This document shows positions 7,432 through 15,822 of a DNA stretch of 35,137 nucleotides, piece by piece. Location: contig CAMBQQ010000038.1 of the NCBI GenBank assembly GCA_945870035.1, forward strand, positions 1-35,137, in the 5' to 3' direction. Within the stretch, counting starts at the first letter, position 1. Every line of letters begins with the position of its first letter. The notes under the pieces were generated by a model. It searched no databases. It was not told the origin of the DNA and saw only the letters and a program-made list of their open reading frames with translations. The stretch comes from Rhizobium sp. Q54. Lineage in GTDB: Bacteria > Pseudomonadota > Alphaproteobacteria > Rhizobiales > Xanthobacteraceae. The position numbers were made by a program, and so were the translations under genes.

Positions 7432-8304
7432 TCACTTTTCGCCGCCGCCGAAGGTGTAGACATAAACCGCCAAAGCCTTGATCACCGGTTCGCTCAGGCG
7501 GCCTTCCCACACCGGCATGACCGCGCCGCGGCCTTGCAGGATACCCTGCTCGATGGTCGCCTTGTCGGAGGCGTAGAGCCAGATCTTGTCGGTCAAGTTG
7601 GGCGCGCCGAGTTCGCGGTTGCCCTTGCCGGCGTCGCCATGACAGGCGGCGCAGTTCTCAGCGAACAGCTTCTTGCCGAGGTCGAGATCGACGCCCTTTT
7701 CCGCCGGCAGGCCGGACAGCGAGCGGGCGAAGTCGGCAACCGCCGACACCTCGTTCGCCTTCAGCACGCCAGTGAAGGGCGGCATGTTGCCGGCGCGGGT
7801 CTTGTCGTGGGCGGAGCGCACGCCAAAGCGGATGGTCTGCTCGATATCACCGATCTTGCCGCCCCACAGCCAGTCGTCGTCGTTGAGATTGGCGTAGCCC
7901 TTGGCGCCGCCGCCGCCGGCGCCGTGACACGGCGCGCAGTTGTCGGCGAAGGCGACACGGCCTTGCGCGCGGGCGAAGTCGAGCAATTGCGGGCTGCCGG
8001 CGATTTCCGGCAGCGACGCTTCCGCCAGCTTATCCATCAACGGGCCGCGCTGGACCTTAAGCTCGGCAAGATCGTCGACGACCGCGCTGCGCGCGTGCCA
8101 GGCAGTGATGCCTTCGGTCGATCCGGTGATCAGCGGCCAGGCCGGATAGACGACCCAGTAGCCGATCGCCCAGACGATGGTGATGTAAAAGGTCCACAGC
8201 CACCAGCGCGGCAGCGGCGTGTTGAGTTCGCGAATCCCATCCCAGTCGTGTCCGGTGGTCGCGGTCCCGGTGACCGCATCGATCTCTTTATGTTCGTCTG
8301 CCAC
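7432..8304 (-). CDS. ccoP: cbb3 oxidase subunit III, diheme cytochrome c
   Basis: 290 aa. Carries electrons from the cytochrome bc1/c pool to CcoO. One membrane helix (about residues 33-56) anchors a periplasmic part with two heme c sites, CAPCH at 123-127 and CAACH at 218-222; methionine candidates for the distal ligands lie in NMPPFTG and AVMPVWEG. Start is GTG at 8304 with GGGAGG about 9 nt upstream, only 3 nt after the ccoQ stop, so the two are probably coupled. Length is usual for the family. Confidence 0.97.
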   Translation of the reverse strand: MADEHKEIDAVTGTATTGHDWDGIRELNTPLPRWWLWTFYITIVWAIGYWVVYPAWPLITGSTEGITAWHARSAVVDDLAELKVQRGPLMDKLAEASLPEIAGSPQLLDFARAQGRVAFADNCAPCHGAGGGGAKGYANLNDDDWLWGGKIGDIEQTIRFGVRSAHDKTRAGNMPPFTGVLKANEVSAVADFARSLSGLPAEKGVDLDLGKKLFAENCAACHGDAGKGNRELGAPNLTDKIWLYASDKATIEQGILQGRGAVMPVWEGRLSEPVIKALAVYVYTFGGGEK

Positions 8305-8307
8305 CGG

Positions 8308-8463
8308 TCAGTCCTCCCGCAACGGAATGCGCGCCGCTTCATCGAATTGCTGTTTGCGCGATGGCCACAGCGCGTAGATCGCCACCGACATGAAGATGGC
8401 GCAGAAGTAAATGAGGCCCCATATCTGGGCGAACTCGGATACGGCTTTGTAGGTCGGGTCCAT
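8308..8463 (-). CDS. ccoQ: cbb3 oxidase small subunit IV
   Basis: 51 aa. A single membrane helix (about residues 12-34, IWGLIYFCAIFMSVAIYALWP) is followed by a short polar tail with RKQQFDEAARIPL, the pattern typical of CcoQ/FixQ, which stabilises the oxidase complex. It sits in the expected place between ccoO (5-nt gap) and ccoP (3-nt gap). Confidence 0.93.
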   Translation of the reverse strand: MDPTYKAVSEFAQIWGLIYFCAIFMSVAIYALWPSRKQQFDEAARIPLRED

Positions 8464-8468
8464 CGTGC

Positions 8469-9203
8469 TCACCGGATGTTGGCTTTGTCGTCGTAGAGTT
8501 TGAAGTCGACCTGCGTGCCGAGCATTTGCAGATAGGCGATCAAGGCATCGGCTTCGGAGACCTTGGCCGGATTGCCGTCGAAGTCGCGGACCTGCGCCTT
8601 GGGATAGCGCTTGACCACATCGTCGGCGTCGGCGGCGTCGGTTGTCGCCTGCGTGGCGGTATCCTTGGCGGCGTTGTCGATCATATCCTGCGTGTAGGGC
8701 TGACCCTGCAGACGCAAGACCTTCAGGTCGTCGTTGATGTGCTGGAAGTCCAGCTCAGTCGCGGCGAGGAAGCCGTAGCCCGGCATCACCGAACCCGGCA
8801 CCACGGCGCGCGGATCACGCAAGTGATCGCGATGCCATTCGTCGGAATACTTGCCGCCGACGCGGGCGAGATCCGGACCGGTGCGCTTGGAACCCCACTG
8901 GAACGGCTTATCGTACATGCTCTCGGCGGCGAGCGAATAATGACCGTAGCGCTCGACCTCGTCGCGCAGCGGCCGGATCATCTGCGAGTGGCAGAGATAG
9001 CAGCCCTCGCGGACATAGATGTTGCGGCCGGCCAGTTCGAGCGGCGTATAGGGCCGCACGCTGTCGACCTTTTCGATCGTGTTCTTGAGGTAGAACAGCG
9101 GCGCGATTTCGACCAGGCCGCCGATAGCGACCACCACCAGAATGCCGACCACGAGAACGATCGAGTTCTTCTCGAAGATGGCGTGCTTTTGCCAGATTGA
9201 CAT
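8469..9203 (-). CDS. ccoO: cbb3 oxidase subunit II, monoheme cytochrome c
   Basis: 244 aa. Membrane-anchored cytochrome c that passes electrons to the catalytic subunit. One N-terminal helix (about residues 14-38) and a single heme c motif CYLCH at 68-72 followed by SQMIRP, a segment characteristic of Cco[12 protein letters not shown] carries the likely distal methionine. The frame is open to 9239, but the ATG at 9203 ([14 protein letters not shown]) matches the usual family start and has AAGGCGAG upstream. It is 13 nt downstream of ccoN. Confidence 0.97.
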   Translation of the reverse strand: MSIWQKHAIFEKNSIVLVVGILVVVAIGGLVEIAPLFYLKNTIEKVDSVRPYTPLELAGRNIYVREGCYLCHSQMIRPLRDEVERYGHYSLAAESMYDKPFQWGSKRTGPDLARVGGKYSDEWHRDHLRDPRAVVPGSVMPGYGFLAATELDFQHINDDLKVLRLQGQPYTQDMIDNAAKDTATQATTDAADADDVVKRYPKAQVRDFDGNPAKVSEADALIAYLQMLGTQVDFKLYDDKANIR

Positions 9204-9216
9204 TGTTGTTCTCGCC

Positions 9217-10866
9217 TTATTCCGCTGGCGCCAGCGCAAGGCCGGCGGTCTCTTCGGCTTCCGCCGAGTTCACGGTTTTCCAGAGATTCCAGACCATGAC
9301 CAGCGCGCCGCAGAGGAACAGGAAGCCCCCGAGTGCGCGGATGACATAGAAGGGATGCATGGCCTCGACCGTTTCGACGAAGGAATATTCGAGGAAGCCG
9401 AGCGAGGTGTAAGCGCGCCACATCAGGCCTTGCAGGATGCCGGACACCCACATCGAGGTGATGTAGAGCACGATGCCGATGGTCGATATCCAGAAGTGCC
9501 AGTTGACGAGCTTGAGAGAGTACAGTTTGCGATTCCACAGCCACGGCACCAGGCAATAGATCGCGCCGAACGAGATGTAGGCGACCCAGCCGAGCGCGCC
9601 GGAGTGGACATGGCCGATGGTCCAGTCGGTATAATGCGACAACGAGTTGACGACCTTCACCGACATCATCGGACCTTCGAAGGTCGACATGCCGTAGAAG
9701 GCGACCGACACCACCATCATGCGCAGCACCGGATCGGTGCGCAGTTTGTCCCAGGCACCCGACAAGGTCATGATGCCGTTGATCATGCCGCCCCATGACG
9801 GCATCCACAGGATGATCGAGAAGGTCATGCCGAGCGTCTGCGCCCAATCCGGCAGCGCCGTGTAGTGCAGATGATGGGGACCCGCCCAGATATAGAGGAA
9901 GATCAGCGCCCAGAAATGGATGATCGACAGGCGATAGGAATAGACCGGCCGCTCGGCGCGCTTCGGGATGAAGTAGTACATGATGGCGAGGAAGCCGGCG
10001 GTGAGGAAGAAGCCGACCGCGTTATGGCCGTACCACCACTGCACCATGGCATCCTGCACGCCGGACCAGACGATGTAGGACTTCGGCGAGAAGATCGACA
10101 CCGGCACCGTGGCGTTGTTGCCGAGATGCAGCATGGCAATGGTGATGATGAAGGCGAGGTAGAACCAGTTCGCCACATAGATGTGCGGCTCGACGCGGCG
10201 CCACAAAGTGGCCAGGAACACCAGCAGATAAGTAACCCAGACCACGGTCAGCCAGAGGTCGGCGTACCATTCCGGCTCGGCATATTCCTTCGACTGAGTG
10301 ATGCCGAGCAGATAGCCGGTACCAGCGATGAGAATGAAGAAATTATAGCCGAGCACGACGAACCACGGCGACAGGTCGCCGGCCAGCCGCGCCCGCGAGG
10401 TGCGCTGCACGACATAGAACGACGTAGCGATGAGGACGTTGCCGCCGAACGCAAAAATCACCGCCGAGGTGTGCAACGGGCGCAGGCGGCCGAAGCTGAT
10501 CCATTGCAGATCGAAGTTGAGCGCCGGAAAGGCCAGTTGCAGGGCGATGATGAGGCCGACAAGAAAGCCGGCAATGCCCCAGAACATGGCAATGACGGTG
10601 CCGAATTTGACCGGGCCCATATTGTAATTGGGCTTGCCGTCGATCGTCAGCGGCGCAGGCTCGGCCGGTCGGTTGTAGTAGCGATTGACGATGGCGAAGA
10701 CGCTGGCGACGCTGGCCGCGGTAAACAGGTAGGCGTGGAACGCATATTCAGGCGTGTAGGCCTTGGCGGCGATGACGATGCAGAGCAGCGCCATGGCGGC
10801 GAAGGTCAAAGCCAAGCCACCCTCTCCGATTGTCATCTTTTTTTGTGCAGCAAGCGCGTTCGCCAT
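9217..10866 (-). CDS. ccoN: cbb3 oxidase catalytic subunit I
   Basis: 549 aa. The heme-copper O2-reducing, proton-pumping subunit in the inner membrane. It has about 12 or more hydrophobic helices. CuB ligand motifs are visible as WYGHNAVGF and GPHHLHY, the low-spin heme region as [15 protein letters not shown], and the heme ligands as [13 protein letters not shown]. First gene of ccoNOQP, with a FixK-type box about 88 nt upstream of the start. High oxygen affinity is known for the family and fits the FixLJ-K context. Confidence 0.97.
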   Translation of the reverse strand: MANALAAQKKMTIGEGGLALTFAAMALLCIVIAAKAYTPEYAFHAYLFTAASVASVFAIVNRYYNRPAEPAPLTIDGKPNYNMGPVKFGTVIAMFWGIAGFLVGLIIALQLAFPALNFDLQWISFGRLRPLHTSAVIFAFGGNVLIATSFYVVQRTSRARLAGDLSPWFVVLGYNFFILIAGTGYLLGITQSKEYAEPEWYADLWLTVVWVTYLLVFLATLWRRVEPHIYVANWFYLAFIITIAMLHLGNNATVPVSIFSPKSYIVWSGVQDAMVQWWYGHNAVGFFLTAGFLAIMYYFIPKRAERPVYSYRLSIIHFWALIFLYIWAGPHHLHYTALPDWAQTLGMTFSIILWMPSWGGMINGIMTLSGAWDKLRTDPVLRMMVVSVAFYGMSTFEGPMMSVKVVNSLSHYTDWTIGHVHSGALGWVAYISFGAIYCLVPWLWNRKLYSLKLVNWHFWISTIGIVLYITSMWVSGILQGLMWRAYTSLGFLEYSFVETVEAMHPFYVIRALGGFLFLCGALVMVWNLWKTVNSAEAEETAGLALAPAE

Positions 10867-10947
10867 GAGAGTTGTTCCGTTTTATGGCTGGCCGGGGGAA
10901 TAAGCGGACCTTGGCGGCGAATATCCGACGCGTCCGATGAAACCGTC

Positions 10948-10961
10948 TTGATCCAAGTCAA
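10948..10961 (-). promoter_or_regulatory. FixK/FNR-type box upstream of ccoN
   Basis: TTGATCCAAGTCAA fits TTGA-N6-TCAA, 9 of 10 positions of the full consensus. The centre is 88 nt before the ccoN ATG, predicting a start site near 10913. The 296-nt gap 10867-11162 between ccoN and ompW holds this box and a second one at 11066, arranged back to back, and nothing else I can identify. Confidence 0.75.
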
Positions 10962-11065
10962 GCCAAGGGCTTACCGGCGGAAAATTTGACGATTTTCAGT
11001 TCGCGCGCAGTTCCGGTATCGCGTGCTGAATTGCATTAAGGTCATGCGCGTCCCCGCGCACCTAA

Positions 11066-11079
11066 TTGATGTAGATCAA
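11066..11079 (+). promoter_or_regulatory. perfect FixK/FNR-type box upstream of ompW-like gene
   Basis: TTGATGTAGATCAA is an exact match to TTGAT-N4-ATCAA and the best of the five boxes in the window. The centre is about 90 nt upstream of the ATG at 11163, predicting a start site near 11114 and a leader of about 49 nt. Confidence 0.8.
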
Positions 11080-11162
11080 ATTTGCAGTGCGGCATCGCCG
11101 TTTCATGCGCGGTACACGGCGCCACGTTCGCGCGCCGATTACCGGGGTTACAGGGGTCATCA

Positions 11163-11876
11163 ATGAATTCTCGTAAGGTACTTTTGCCGTCGCTGGTCGC
11201 GGCGGCATTGCTCGGCGGCGCGGCCCAACAGGCGCTCGCCGCCGATCTTCCGCCCAAGCCAGCCTACAAGGCGGCGCCAATGGCCGAGCCGTTCAATCCG
11301 TGGATGATCCGCGTGCGCGCGCTCGGCGTCGTGACGCGCAATTCAGGATATGTCGATCAGGTGCCGGGCTCCGGCCTGTCGACCACCGACACCGTGGTGC
11401 CGGAACTCGACATCACTTACTTCTTCAACAAGAACTGGGCGGCCGAACTCATCCTCGGCGTCACCAAGCATCATATAACCGGCACCGGCGCCGCCGCGAC
11501 CAATGGCCTTGATGTCGGCAAGGCCTGGCTGCTGCCGCCGACTTTGACGCTGCAATATCACTTCACCAATTTCGGCGCCTTCAAGCCCTATATCGGCGCC
11601 GGCGTGAACTACACGGTGTTCTTCGGCCAGAGCGCCGGCAATGTCGCCAACGGCGCCGGCGTCATCGTCACCAGCAGCCACCTCAAGAACACGTTCGCCC
11701 CGGCCGCGCAGATCGGTTTCGATTACATGATCGACAAGCACTGGGGCATCAATGTCGACGTCAAGAAAATCTGGCTGCGTCCGGAATGGGACGGCAACAG
11801 CAATGTCGGCGCGCTGACCGGCAAGGTGAATCTCGATCCATGGCTGATCGGCGCCGGCGTGACGTACAAGTTCTGA
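11163..11876 (+). CDS. OmpW family outer-membrane porin
   Basis: 237 aa. A signal peptide (about residues 1-27, cleavage after the QALAA-type end) precedes a small beta barrel. Alternating aromatic/hydrophobic strands are visible, with PELDITYFFNKNWAAELILG and LQYHFTNFGAFKPYIGAGVNY matching conserved OmpW segments, and a C-terminal strand ending in YKF, the outer-membrane sorting signal. OmpW proteins form narrow eight-stranded channels for small hydrophobic or charged molecules; the ligand is not known here. The frame opens at 11082, but the ATG at 11163 has CAGGGG upstream and begins the signal peptide. The perfect FixK box predicts induction at low oxygen. Confidence 0.92.
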   Translation: MNSRKVLLPSLVAAALLGGAAQQALAADLPPKPAYKAAPMAEPFNPWMIRVRALGVVTRNSGYVDQVPGSGLSTTDTVVPELDITYFFNKNWAAELILGVTKHHITGTGAAATNGLDVGKAWLLPPTLTLQYHFTNFGAFKPYIGAGVNYTVFFGQSAGNVANGAGVIVTSSHLKNTFAPAAQIGFDYMIDKHWGINVDVKKIWLRPEWDGNSNVGALTGKVNLDPWLIGAGVTYKF

Positions 11877-11897
11877 TTATTATGAAAGAGAAAAAGA

Positions 11898-11927
11898 AAG
11901 CCCCGGCATCGCGCCGGGGCTTTTTTA
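11898..11927. terminator. terminator between ompW-like and Spy-like genes
   Basis: A stem of AAGCCCCGGC with GCCGGGGCTT (10 bp), an ATCGC loop and six T after it on the plus strand. The A-rich left flank could also let it end the convergent minus-strand DASS-Spy transcript. Confidence 0.85.
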
Positions 11928-11940
11928 TTGCTGCGTTCGA

Positions 11941-12456
11941 TTAGCGATCGCGCCAGTTGTGCCAGCCCCAGCTCCGCGAGCCGCGGGCGTCGAGTTTCTT
12001 TTTCTGCTCGTCGGTGAGCGTCGTGTAGAACGCATCGAAGGCCGGCCGCACGGTCTTGATCGCCGCCAGCATGGTTTCCATGCGCTTTTCCATTGCTTCC
12101 ATGCGCGCCGACGCGCCGGCCGGAAATTCCTTTGGGCACGCCGCCGCAACCGTCTCGGCCGCCTTGGCGGACGCCGTGCGCAATCCTTCGAGCGCGGTGC
12201 GCTGGGCGTCGGTCGGCTTGATCAGCCGTTCGATGCGATCCATGCGCCATTCCGCCATCCCGGCCGCGCGCGGATTGCACATCCCGGCCCGGCCGCCACG
12301 GCCGCCACCCATCATGCCGGGGCCCATCATCATGCCGGAACCCCAGCTCGGGCCGCCGCCCGGGCCGCCGCCAGGACCCATCTGGGCATGGCTCGGCACG
12401 ACAGCGACCATTCCAACGAAAGCGATTGAAGCGGCGATAAGAGAGAGTTTTCTCAT
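11941..12456 (-). CDS. Spy/CpxP-like periplasmic LTXXQ protein
   Basis: 171 aa. A signal peptide (residues 1-24, ending SHAQ) is followed by a Gly/Met-rich stretch (about residues 25-57), then an all-helical domain with two repeats of the LTXXQ type: KPTDAQRTALEGLR and LTDEQKKKLDARG. Proteins of this family are periplasmic chaperones or metal-responsive adaptors. The Met-rich section could bind copper, which is an inference. Start at 12456 with GGAGG just upstream; the five residues added by an earlier start lack a site. It lies 35 nt downstream of the DASS transporter on the same strand and may be co-transcribed with it. Confidence 0.82.
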   Translation of the reverse strand: MRKLSLIAASIAFVGMVAVVPSHAQMGPGGGPGGGPSWGSGMMMGPGMMGGGRGGRAGMCNPRAAGMAEWRMDRIERLIKPTDAQRTALEGLRTASAKAAETVAAACPKEFPAGASARMEAMEKRMETMLAAIKTVRPAFDAFYTTLTDEQKKKLDARGSRSWGWHNWRDR

Positions 12457-12491
12457 GGGTGCCTCCGGCACAGGGGGTGAAGATTGACGCC

Positions 12492-14006
12492 TTACACGTA
12501 GCCGAGCCAGCGCCAGTAGGTGGCGCCGAGCAACATCACCAGAGCCAGCGCGGCCACGGTCAGGACCAGTCCGGTGCGGACGAAATCGCGGGCGCTGAAG
12601 GTTTCGGTGCCGTAGGCGACCATGTTCTGCGGCGCGTTCACCACCAGGATGAAGCCGAACGACACAACGAACTGCAACAGCATGGTCATGCCGACGATGT
12701 TGATGCCTGGCGTTGCCACGCCCTTCAGCACAGCAATGACGATCGGGATCATCGCCGCGGCGAGCGCCGTGGCGCTGGCGAAGCCGAGATGGATGACGAC
12801 CAGGAACAGGCTCATCGTGCCGAGGATGAACAGCGCGGTGGCGTTGGTCAGGCCGAACTGGGCGACCGCGATATTGGCCAGCCAGGTGGCGGCCTGGGTT
12901 TGCAGCAGCGCGGTGCCGAGGCTGATGCCAACGCCGAACAGGATGACGGTGCCCCAGGGAATGCGCGCCTGCGCGTCTTTCCAGGTGAGAATGCCGAAGC
13001 CGGGCATGAACATCAGCGCCACCGCGGTGATGGTCGTCGTGCTGGTGTCGAATCTGTGCAGCACGCCCTCGGTCGCCCAGAAGCCGATCAGGGTCAACGA
13101 CAGCAGCAACAGCTTCAGTTCGGACGCCTTGATCGGTCCGAGCACGGCGAGCGACTTCTGGATGCCTTCATGACCGCCCGGCACTTCGGCGACTTCCGGC
13201 TTCATCATGCGGGTCATGACGAAGTAGAGCACAATGCACATCAGCACGGCGAAAGGCGCGGCGGCGATGAACCAGTTCAGCCAGGTGATGGTCTGGTTGA
13301 AGGTCTTCTCGATGAAACCGATGGCGACCATGTTCTGCGCCGCGGCGGTCTTGATGCCGACATTCCAGATGCTGGCGGTCTGCACCGTGGTGAGCATCAG
13401 CATCGAGGCAAAGGCACTGCGCTTGTTGACGCCGAAGGCGGCAATGATGCCGAGCGTGATCGGCACCAGGCAGGCGACGCGCGCGGTGGTCGACGGCACC
13501 ATCAACGCGATGACGAAGCCAACCAGGATGGTGCCGATGACGACGTGATGGGTCTTGGTGCCGACGCGCGACAGAATCGACAGCGCGATGCGCTTGTCGA
13601 GGCCGGTCACCGTCATGGCGGCAGCGAGGAACAGCGCGGAAGCAACCAGCACCAGCGCCGTATTCGCAAAACCGCTGAAAGCAAGGGCGAGCGCCCGGCT
13701 CGTTCCAAGCATGACTTTCGGATCGGCAACGCTCGGCGCCAGGCCGAGCATGAACGCCATCAGCACCGCGATGACGATGGCGGAGACCGCGTAGTCGATC
13801 GCCTCGGTCATCCAGAGAATGACGGCGAAAGCGAGAATGGCGAGCATATGGTGGCCGGCAACCGGCAAATTGGCCGGTGTCGGCAGCAGCAATATGGCAA
13901 CAAGCGCGGCGGTGGCGGCAATCAGCCCCCAGTTCGATGCGAACCAATTGGTTTCCTTGATCGCCGTTATCGCGGCGCCAGGCGCCGGCTGAGCAACGTT
14001 CGACAT
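12492..14006 (-). CDS. SLC13/DASS-type anion:sodium symporter
   Basis: 504 aa. An inner-membrane carrier of the divalent-anion:Na+ symporter superfamily, with about 11-13 hydrophobic helices. The segment LVPSTTARVAC (about residues 168-179) resembles the conserved SNT-like substrate motif in the first half, and FVVNAPQNM-like IVVNAPQNMVAYGTETF near residue 455 is the matching motif of the second half. Family substrates are C4-dicarboxylates, citrate or sulfate; the sequence alone does not choose. A FixK-type box 64-77 nt upstream suggests expression at low oxygen, so dicarboxylate exchange is plausible. Confidence 0.87.
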   Translation of the reverse strand: MSNVAQPAPGAAITAIKETNWFASNWGLIAATAALVAILLLPTPANLPVAGHHMLAILAFAVILWMTEAIDYAVSAIVIAVLMAFMLGLAPSVADPKVMLGTSRALALAFSGFANTALVLVASALFLAAAMTVTGLDKRIALSILSRVGTKTHHVVIGTILVGFVIALMVPSTTARVACLVPITLGIIAAFGVNKRSAFASMLMLTTVQTASIWNVGIKTAAAQNMVAIGFIEKTFNQTITWLNWFIAAAPFAVLMCIVLYFVMTRMMKPEVAEVPGGHEGIQKSLAVLGPIKASELKLLLLSLTLIGFWATEGVLHRFDTSTTTITAVALMFMPGFGILTWKDAQARIPWGTVILFGVGISLGTALLQTQAATWLANIAVAQFGLTNATALFILGTMSLFLVVIHLGFASATALAAAMIPIVIAVLKGVATPGINIVGMTMLLQFVVSFGFILVVNAPQNMVAYGTETFSARDFVRTGLVLTVAALALVMLLGATYWRWLGYV

Positions 14007-14069
14007 GGTCCGTTTCCCCGGCGGAAGTATTCCGCTCGAAGCATCATCGGCCGCAATGCGAGCAGGGCG

Positions 14070-14083
14070 TTGAGCAAGATCAA
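14070..14083 (-). promoter_or_regulatory. FixK/FNR-type box upstream of DASS transporter
   Basis: TTGAGCAAGATCAA fits TTGA-N6-TCAA with an intact ATCAA half, 9 of 10 consensus positions. The centre is about 70 nt upstream of the DASS ATG, predicting a start site near 14035. It lies in the 101-nt gap after the CBS-BON gene. Confidence 0.7.
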
Positions 14084-14107
14084 TTGCCGGAAGATTCAGT
14101 GGTGACG

Positions 14108-14833
14108 CTAGCGCGTCACCCCCGCCTGCCCCTCGACGGTCATGCCGGTCATTGGCTCGACCCAGACCATGTTGTCTTTTACCGCTTTGACGCCGGGAAT
14201 ATTCTCGGCCGCGACCTTGAGCGCCGCGCGCTGCCGTTCGTCGGTCAGCACGCCGGACAATTCCACCACGCCGTCGTGCACCGCGACATCGGTGAGCGCC
14301 ACCGGCGCCCAGTGCTCTTTCTGCATTTCCGCCAGCAACTGCTCGCGAATGCTGATGTCGTCCTTGGCCTGGATCGCGTCGGGCGCGACGCGCACCATGC
14401 TGACCATCGCCCGCATCAGATTCGAACGGGTGACGATACCGACCAGCTCACCGCCGCACACCACCGGCACGCGCTTGATTCGATGCTTCTCCATCAACTC
14501 GACGATGTCCTCCAGCGGGGTACTGTCATCGACAAACTGAACATCCGTGCTCATCACCTCGGCAACCTTGTTGCCGTGCGAGTGGGTGTATTCCGCCGCC
14601 ATCGTGCCCGGCCCCATGAGAAATTCGAGCCAGCGCGAGCGGTGACGCTCGGTCTTGGTTTCGCGGCGGCGCAGGAAATCGCCTTCCGAGACGACGCCGA
14701 CAAGCTTGCCGGACTGATCGAGCACCGGCAGCCCACTGATGCGGTGTTGCAGCATCAGCCGCGCCGCCTGCAACACGGTGGAGTCCGGGTCGATCGAAAT
14801 AACCTTGCGGGTCATGACATCGCTGGCGATCAT
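14108..14833 (-). CDS. CBS-CBS-BON domain protein
   Basis: 241 aa. Two CBS domains (about residues 7-58 and 92-146), which bind adenosyl ligands as energy sensors, are followed by a BON domain (about 157-225, SIREQLLAEM to KDNMVWVEP), which usually binds membranes or phospholipid. No signal peptide, so it acts in the cytoplasm or at the inner membrane face. AGGAGA stands 6 nt before the ATG at 14833; the nine residues added by an earlier start are discounted. The FixK-type box 60 nt upstream links it to the low-oxygen regulon. Family members are often annotated as stress or hypoxia proteins without a defined reaction. Confidence 0.9.
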   Translation of the reverse strand: MIASDVMTRKVISIDPDSTVLQAARLMLQHRISGLPVLDQSGKLVGVVSEGDFLRRRETKTERHRSRWLEFLMGPGTMAAEYTHSHGNKVAEVMSTDVQFVDDSTPLEDIVELMEKHRIKRVPVVCGGELVGIVTRSNLMRAMVSMVRVAPDAIQAKDDISIREQLLAEMQKEHWAPVALTDVAVHDGVVELSGVLTDERQRAALKVAAENIPGVKAVKDNMVWVEPMTGMTVEGQAGVTR

Positions 14834-14886
14834 GGCGTCTCTCCTGTGGTTCGTCGCCATGAGACCACGATGCCCCAGCGACCCGT

Positions 14887-14900
14887 TTGATTCAGGTCAA
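14887..14900 (-). promoter_or_regulatory. FixK/FNR-type box upstream of CBS-BON gene
   Basis: TTGATTCAGGTCAA fits TTGA-N6-TCAA, 9 of 10 consensus positions. Its centre is 60 nt before the ATG at 14833, predicting a start site near 14852. Confidence 0.72.
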
Positions 14901-14929
14901 CGGCCACAACGGCGCGCGACAGGCCGCGC

Positions 14930-14958
14930 AAAAAAGCCCCGGCCAATTGAGCCGGGGC
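14930..14958 (-). terminator. terminator after fixK
   Basis: An 8-bp GC stem (14936-14943 with 14951-14958), a 7-nt loop, and six A on the plus strand (14930-14935) that read as a U-tract on the minus strand. It insulates fixK from the CBS-BON gene. Confidence 0.82.
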
Positions 14959-14995
14959 AGTTTCACCAAGAACGTCTGGGAAGAAGACGTTTGGT

Positions 14996-15682
14996 TTAAG
15001 CGTTCAGGCGGCTCAGCGCCGCCGGGTTTCGCAGAACGATGCGGCGCGAACTCGGCACCGCAATCGCCGCGGAATTTTCAAGCTGCGTCAAAGTGCGCGA
15101 CACGGTTTCGATGGTGAGGCCGAGATAGTCGGCGATGTCCTGACGCGACATCGGCAGTTCGACCGCTGCGCAGCCGGGCGAACGCGCTGCCATTTCCAGA
15201 AGAAAGCCGGCGACCCGTTCCTGCGCCGTCTTGATCAGCAGCATGATATGCGCCTGCGCCCGCTGCAACTCGGTAGCGGTCATGGTCCAAAGCTGGTGGG
15301 CGACATCGTGGCTGCGCGCGGCGAGGGCGACCATGGTGCTGCGCTTGATCAGCATCACCTTGCAGTCGGCAATGGCTTCGGCCGAGAAGCTGTGCACATC
15401 GCCGATCTCGAGGCCGAACACGTCGCCGGTCAGGTAGAAGGCGCCGATCTGGCGGCGGCCGTCGTTGAGAACCTTGTAGGTGCGCACCGCGCCGCTGACG
15501 ACCTTGTAGAGATACTCGGCCGGTTCGTTTTCGCCGTAGATTTCGGCATTGCGGGCAAACGGCATCACCGCACCCATCATTTCGATCGATTCGCCGGCGA
15601 CCGGCGCTTGCGGCACAGGCCTTGCGGCGCGCGGCGCGGGTTGCGTGAAGGTGTTGCGCTGGGTCGTTGCCTGGAGGTGCAT
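14996..15682 (-). CDS. fixK: CRP/FNR family regulator FixK
   Basis: 228 aa. An activator that binds TTGAT-N4-ATCAA boxes. The N-terminal cyclic-nucleotide-fold domain (about residues 40-120) lacks the cysteine cluster of FNR, which separates FixK from oxygen-sensing FNR/FnrN. The C-terminal helix-turn-helix contains QDIADYLGLTIETVSRTL, with E192 and R196 at the DNA-contact positions. The position that is the redox-sensitive Cys183 in Bradyrhizobium FixK2 is Ser179 here. Start at 15682 with GAAGGG upstream is preferred over the open extension to 15802. It is divergent from fixL across 140 nt, and five candidate target boxes lie in this window. Confidence 0.93.
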   Translation of the reverse strand: MHLQATTQRNTFTQPAPRAARPVPQAPVAGESIEMMGAVMPFARNAEIYGENEPAEYLYKVVSGAVRTYKVLNDGRRQIGAFYLTGDVFGLEIGDVHSFSAEAIADCKVMLIKRSTMVALAARSHDVAHQLWTMTATELQRAQAHIMLLIKTAQERVAGFLLEMAARSPGCAAVELPMSRQDIADYLGLTIETVSRTLTQLENSAAIAVPSSRRIVLRNPAALSRLNA

Positions 15683-15822
15683 GACGCTGGGCCCTTCAAA
15701 TGAATTGCGATGGTCTTCGATACCGCTGGCGTCAGGCCTTCGAAATTCAGATAATCCCCCTAGGTAGTTTTCCGGAGCCGCCGCCGGGCTTGCCGGGCCC
15801 ATTTCCCACCCGCCCCAAACAA
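15683..15822. promoter_or_regulatory. fixK-fixL divergent promoter region
   Basis: 140 nt between the two starts. The segment around 15756-15776 (CCCCTAGGTAGTTTTCCGG) is a candidate FixJ site for fixK: it stands about 75-90 nt upstream of the fixK ATG and has a GTAG-TTTTCC core that loosely resembles FixJ-bound sequences. No TTGA-N6-TCAA box is present, so FixK does not obviously regulate itself. The FixJ assignment is an inference from position and weak resemblance. Confidence 0.4.

Noticed and set aside
9865-10989. 374-codon plus-strand frame opposite ccoN
   Set aside because: Antisense shadow of a highly conserved gene, running through its promoter region.
12459-14105. 548-codon plus-strand frame opposite the DASS transporter
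   Set aside because: The product is very rich in Asp, Gln, His and Arg with no fold-like pattern, and the opposite strand encodes a clear transporter.
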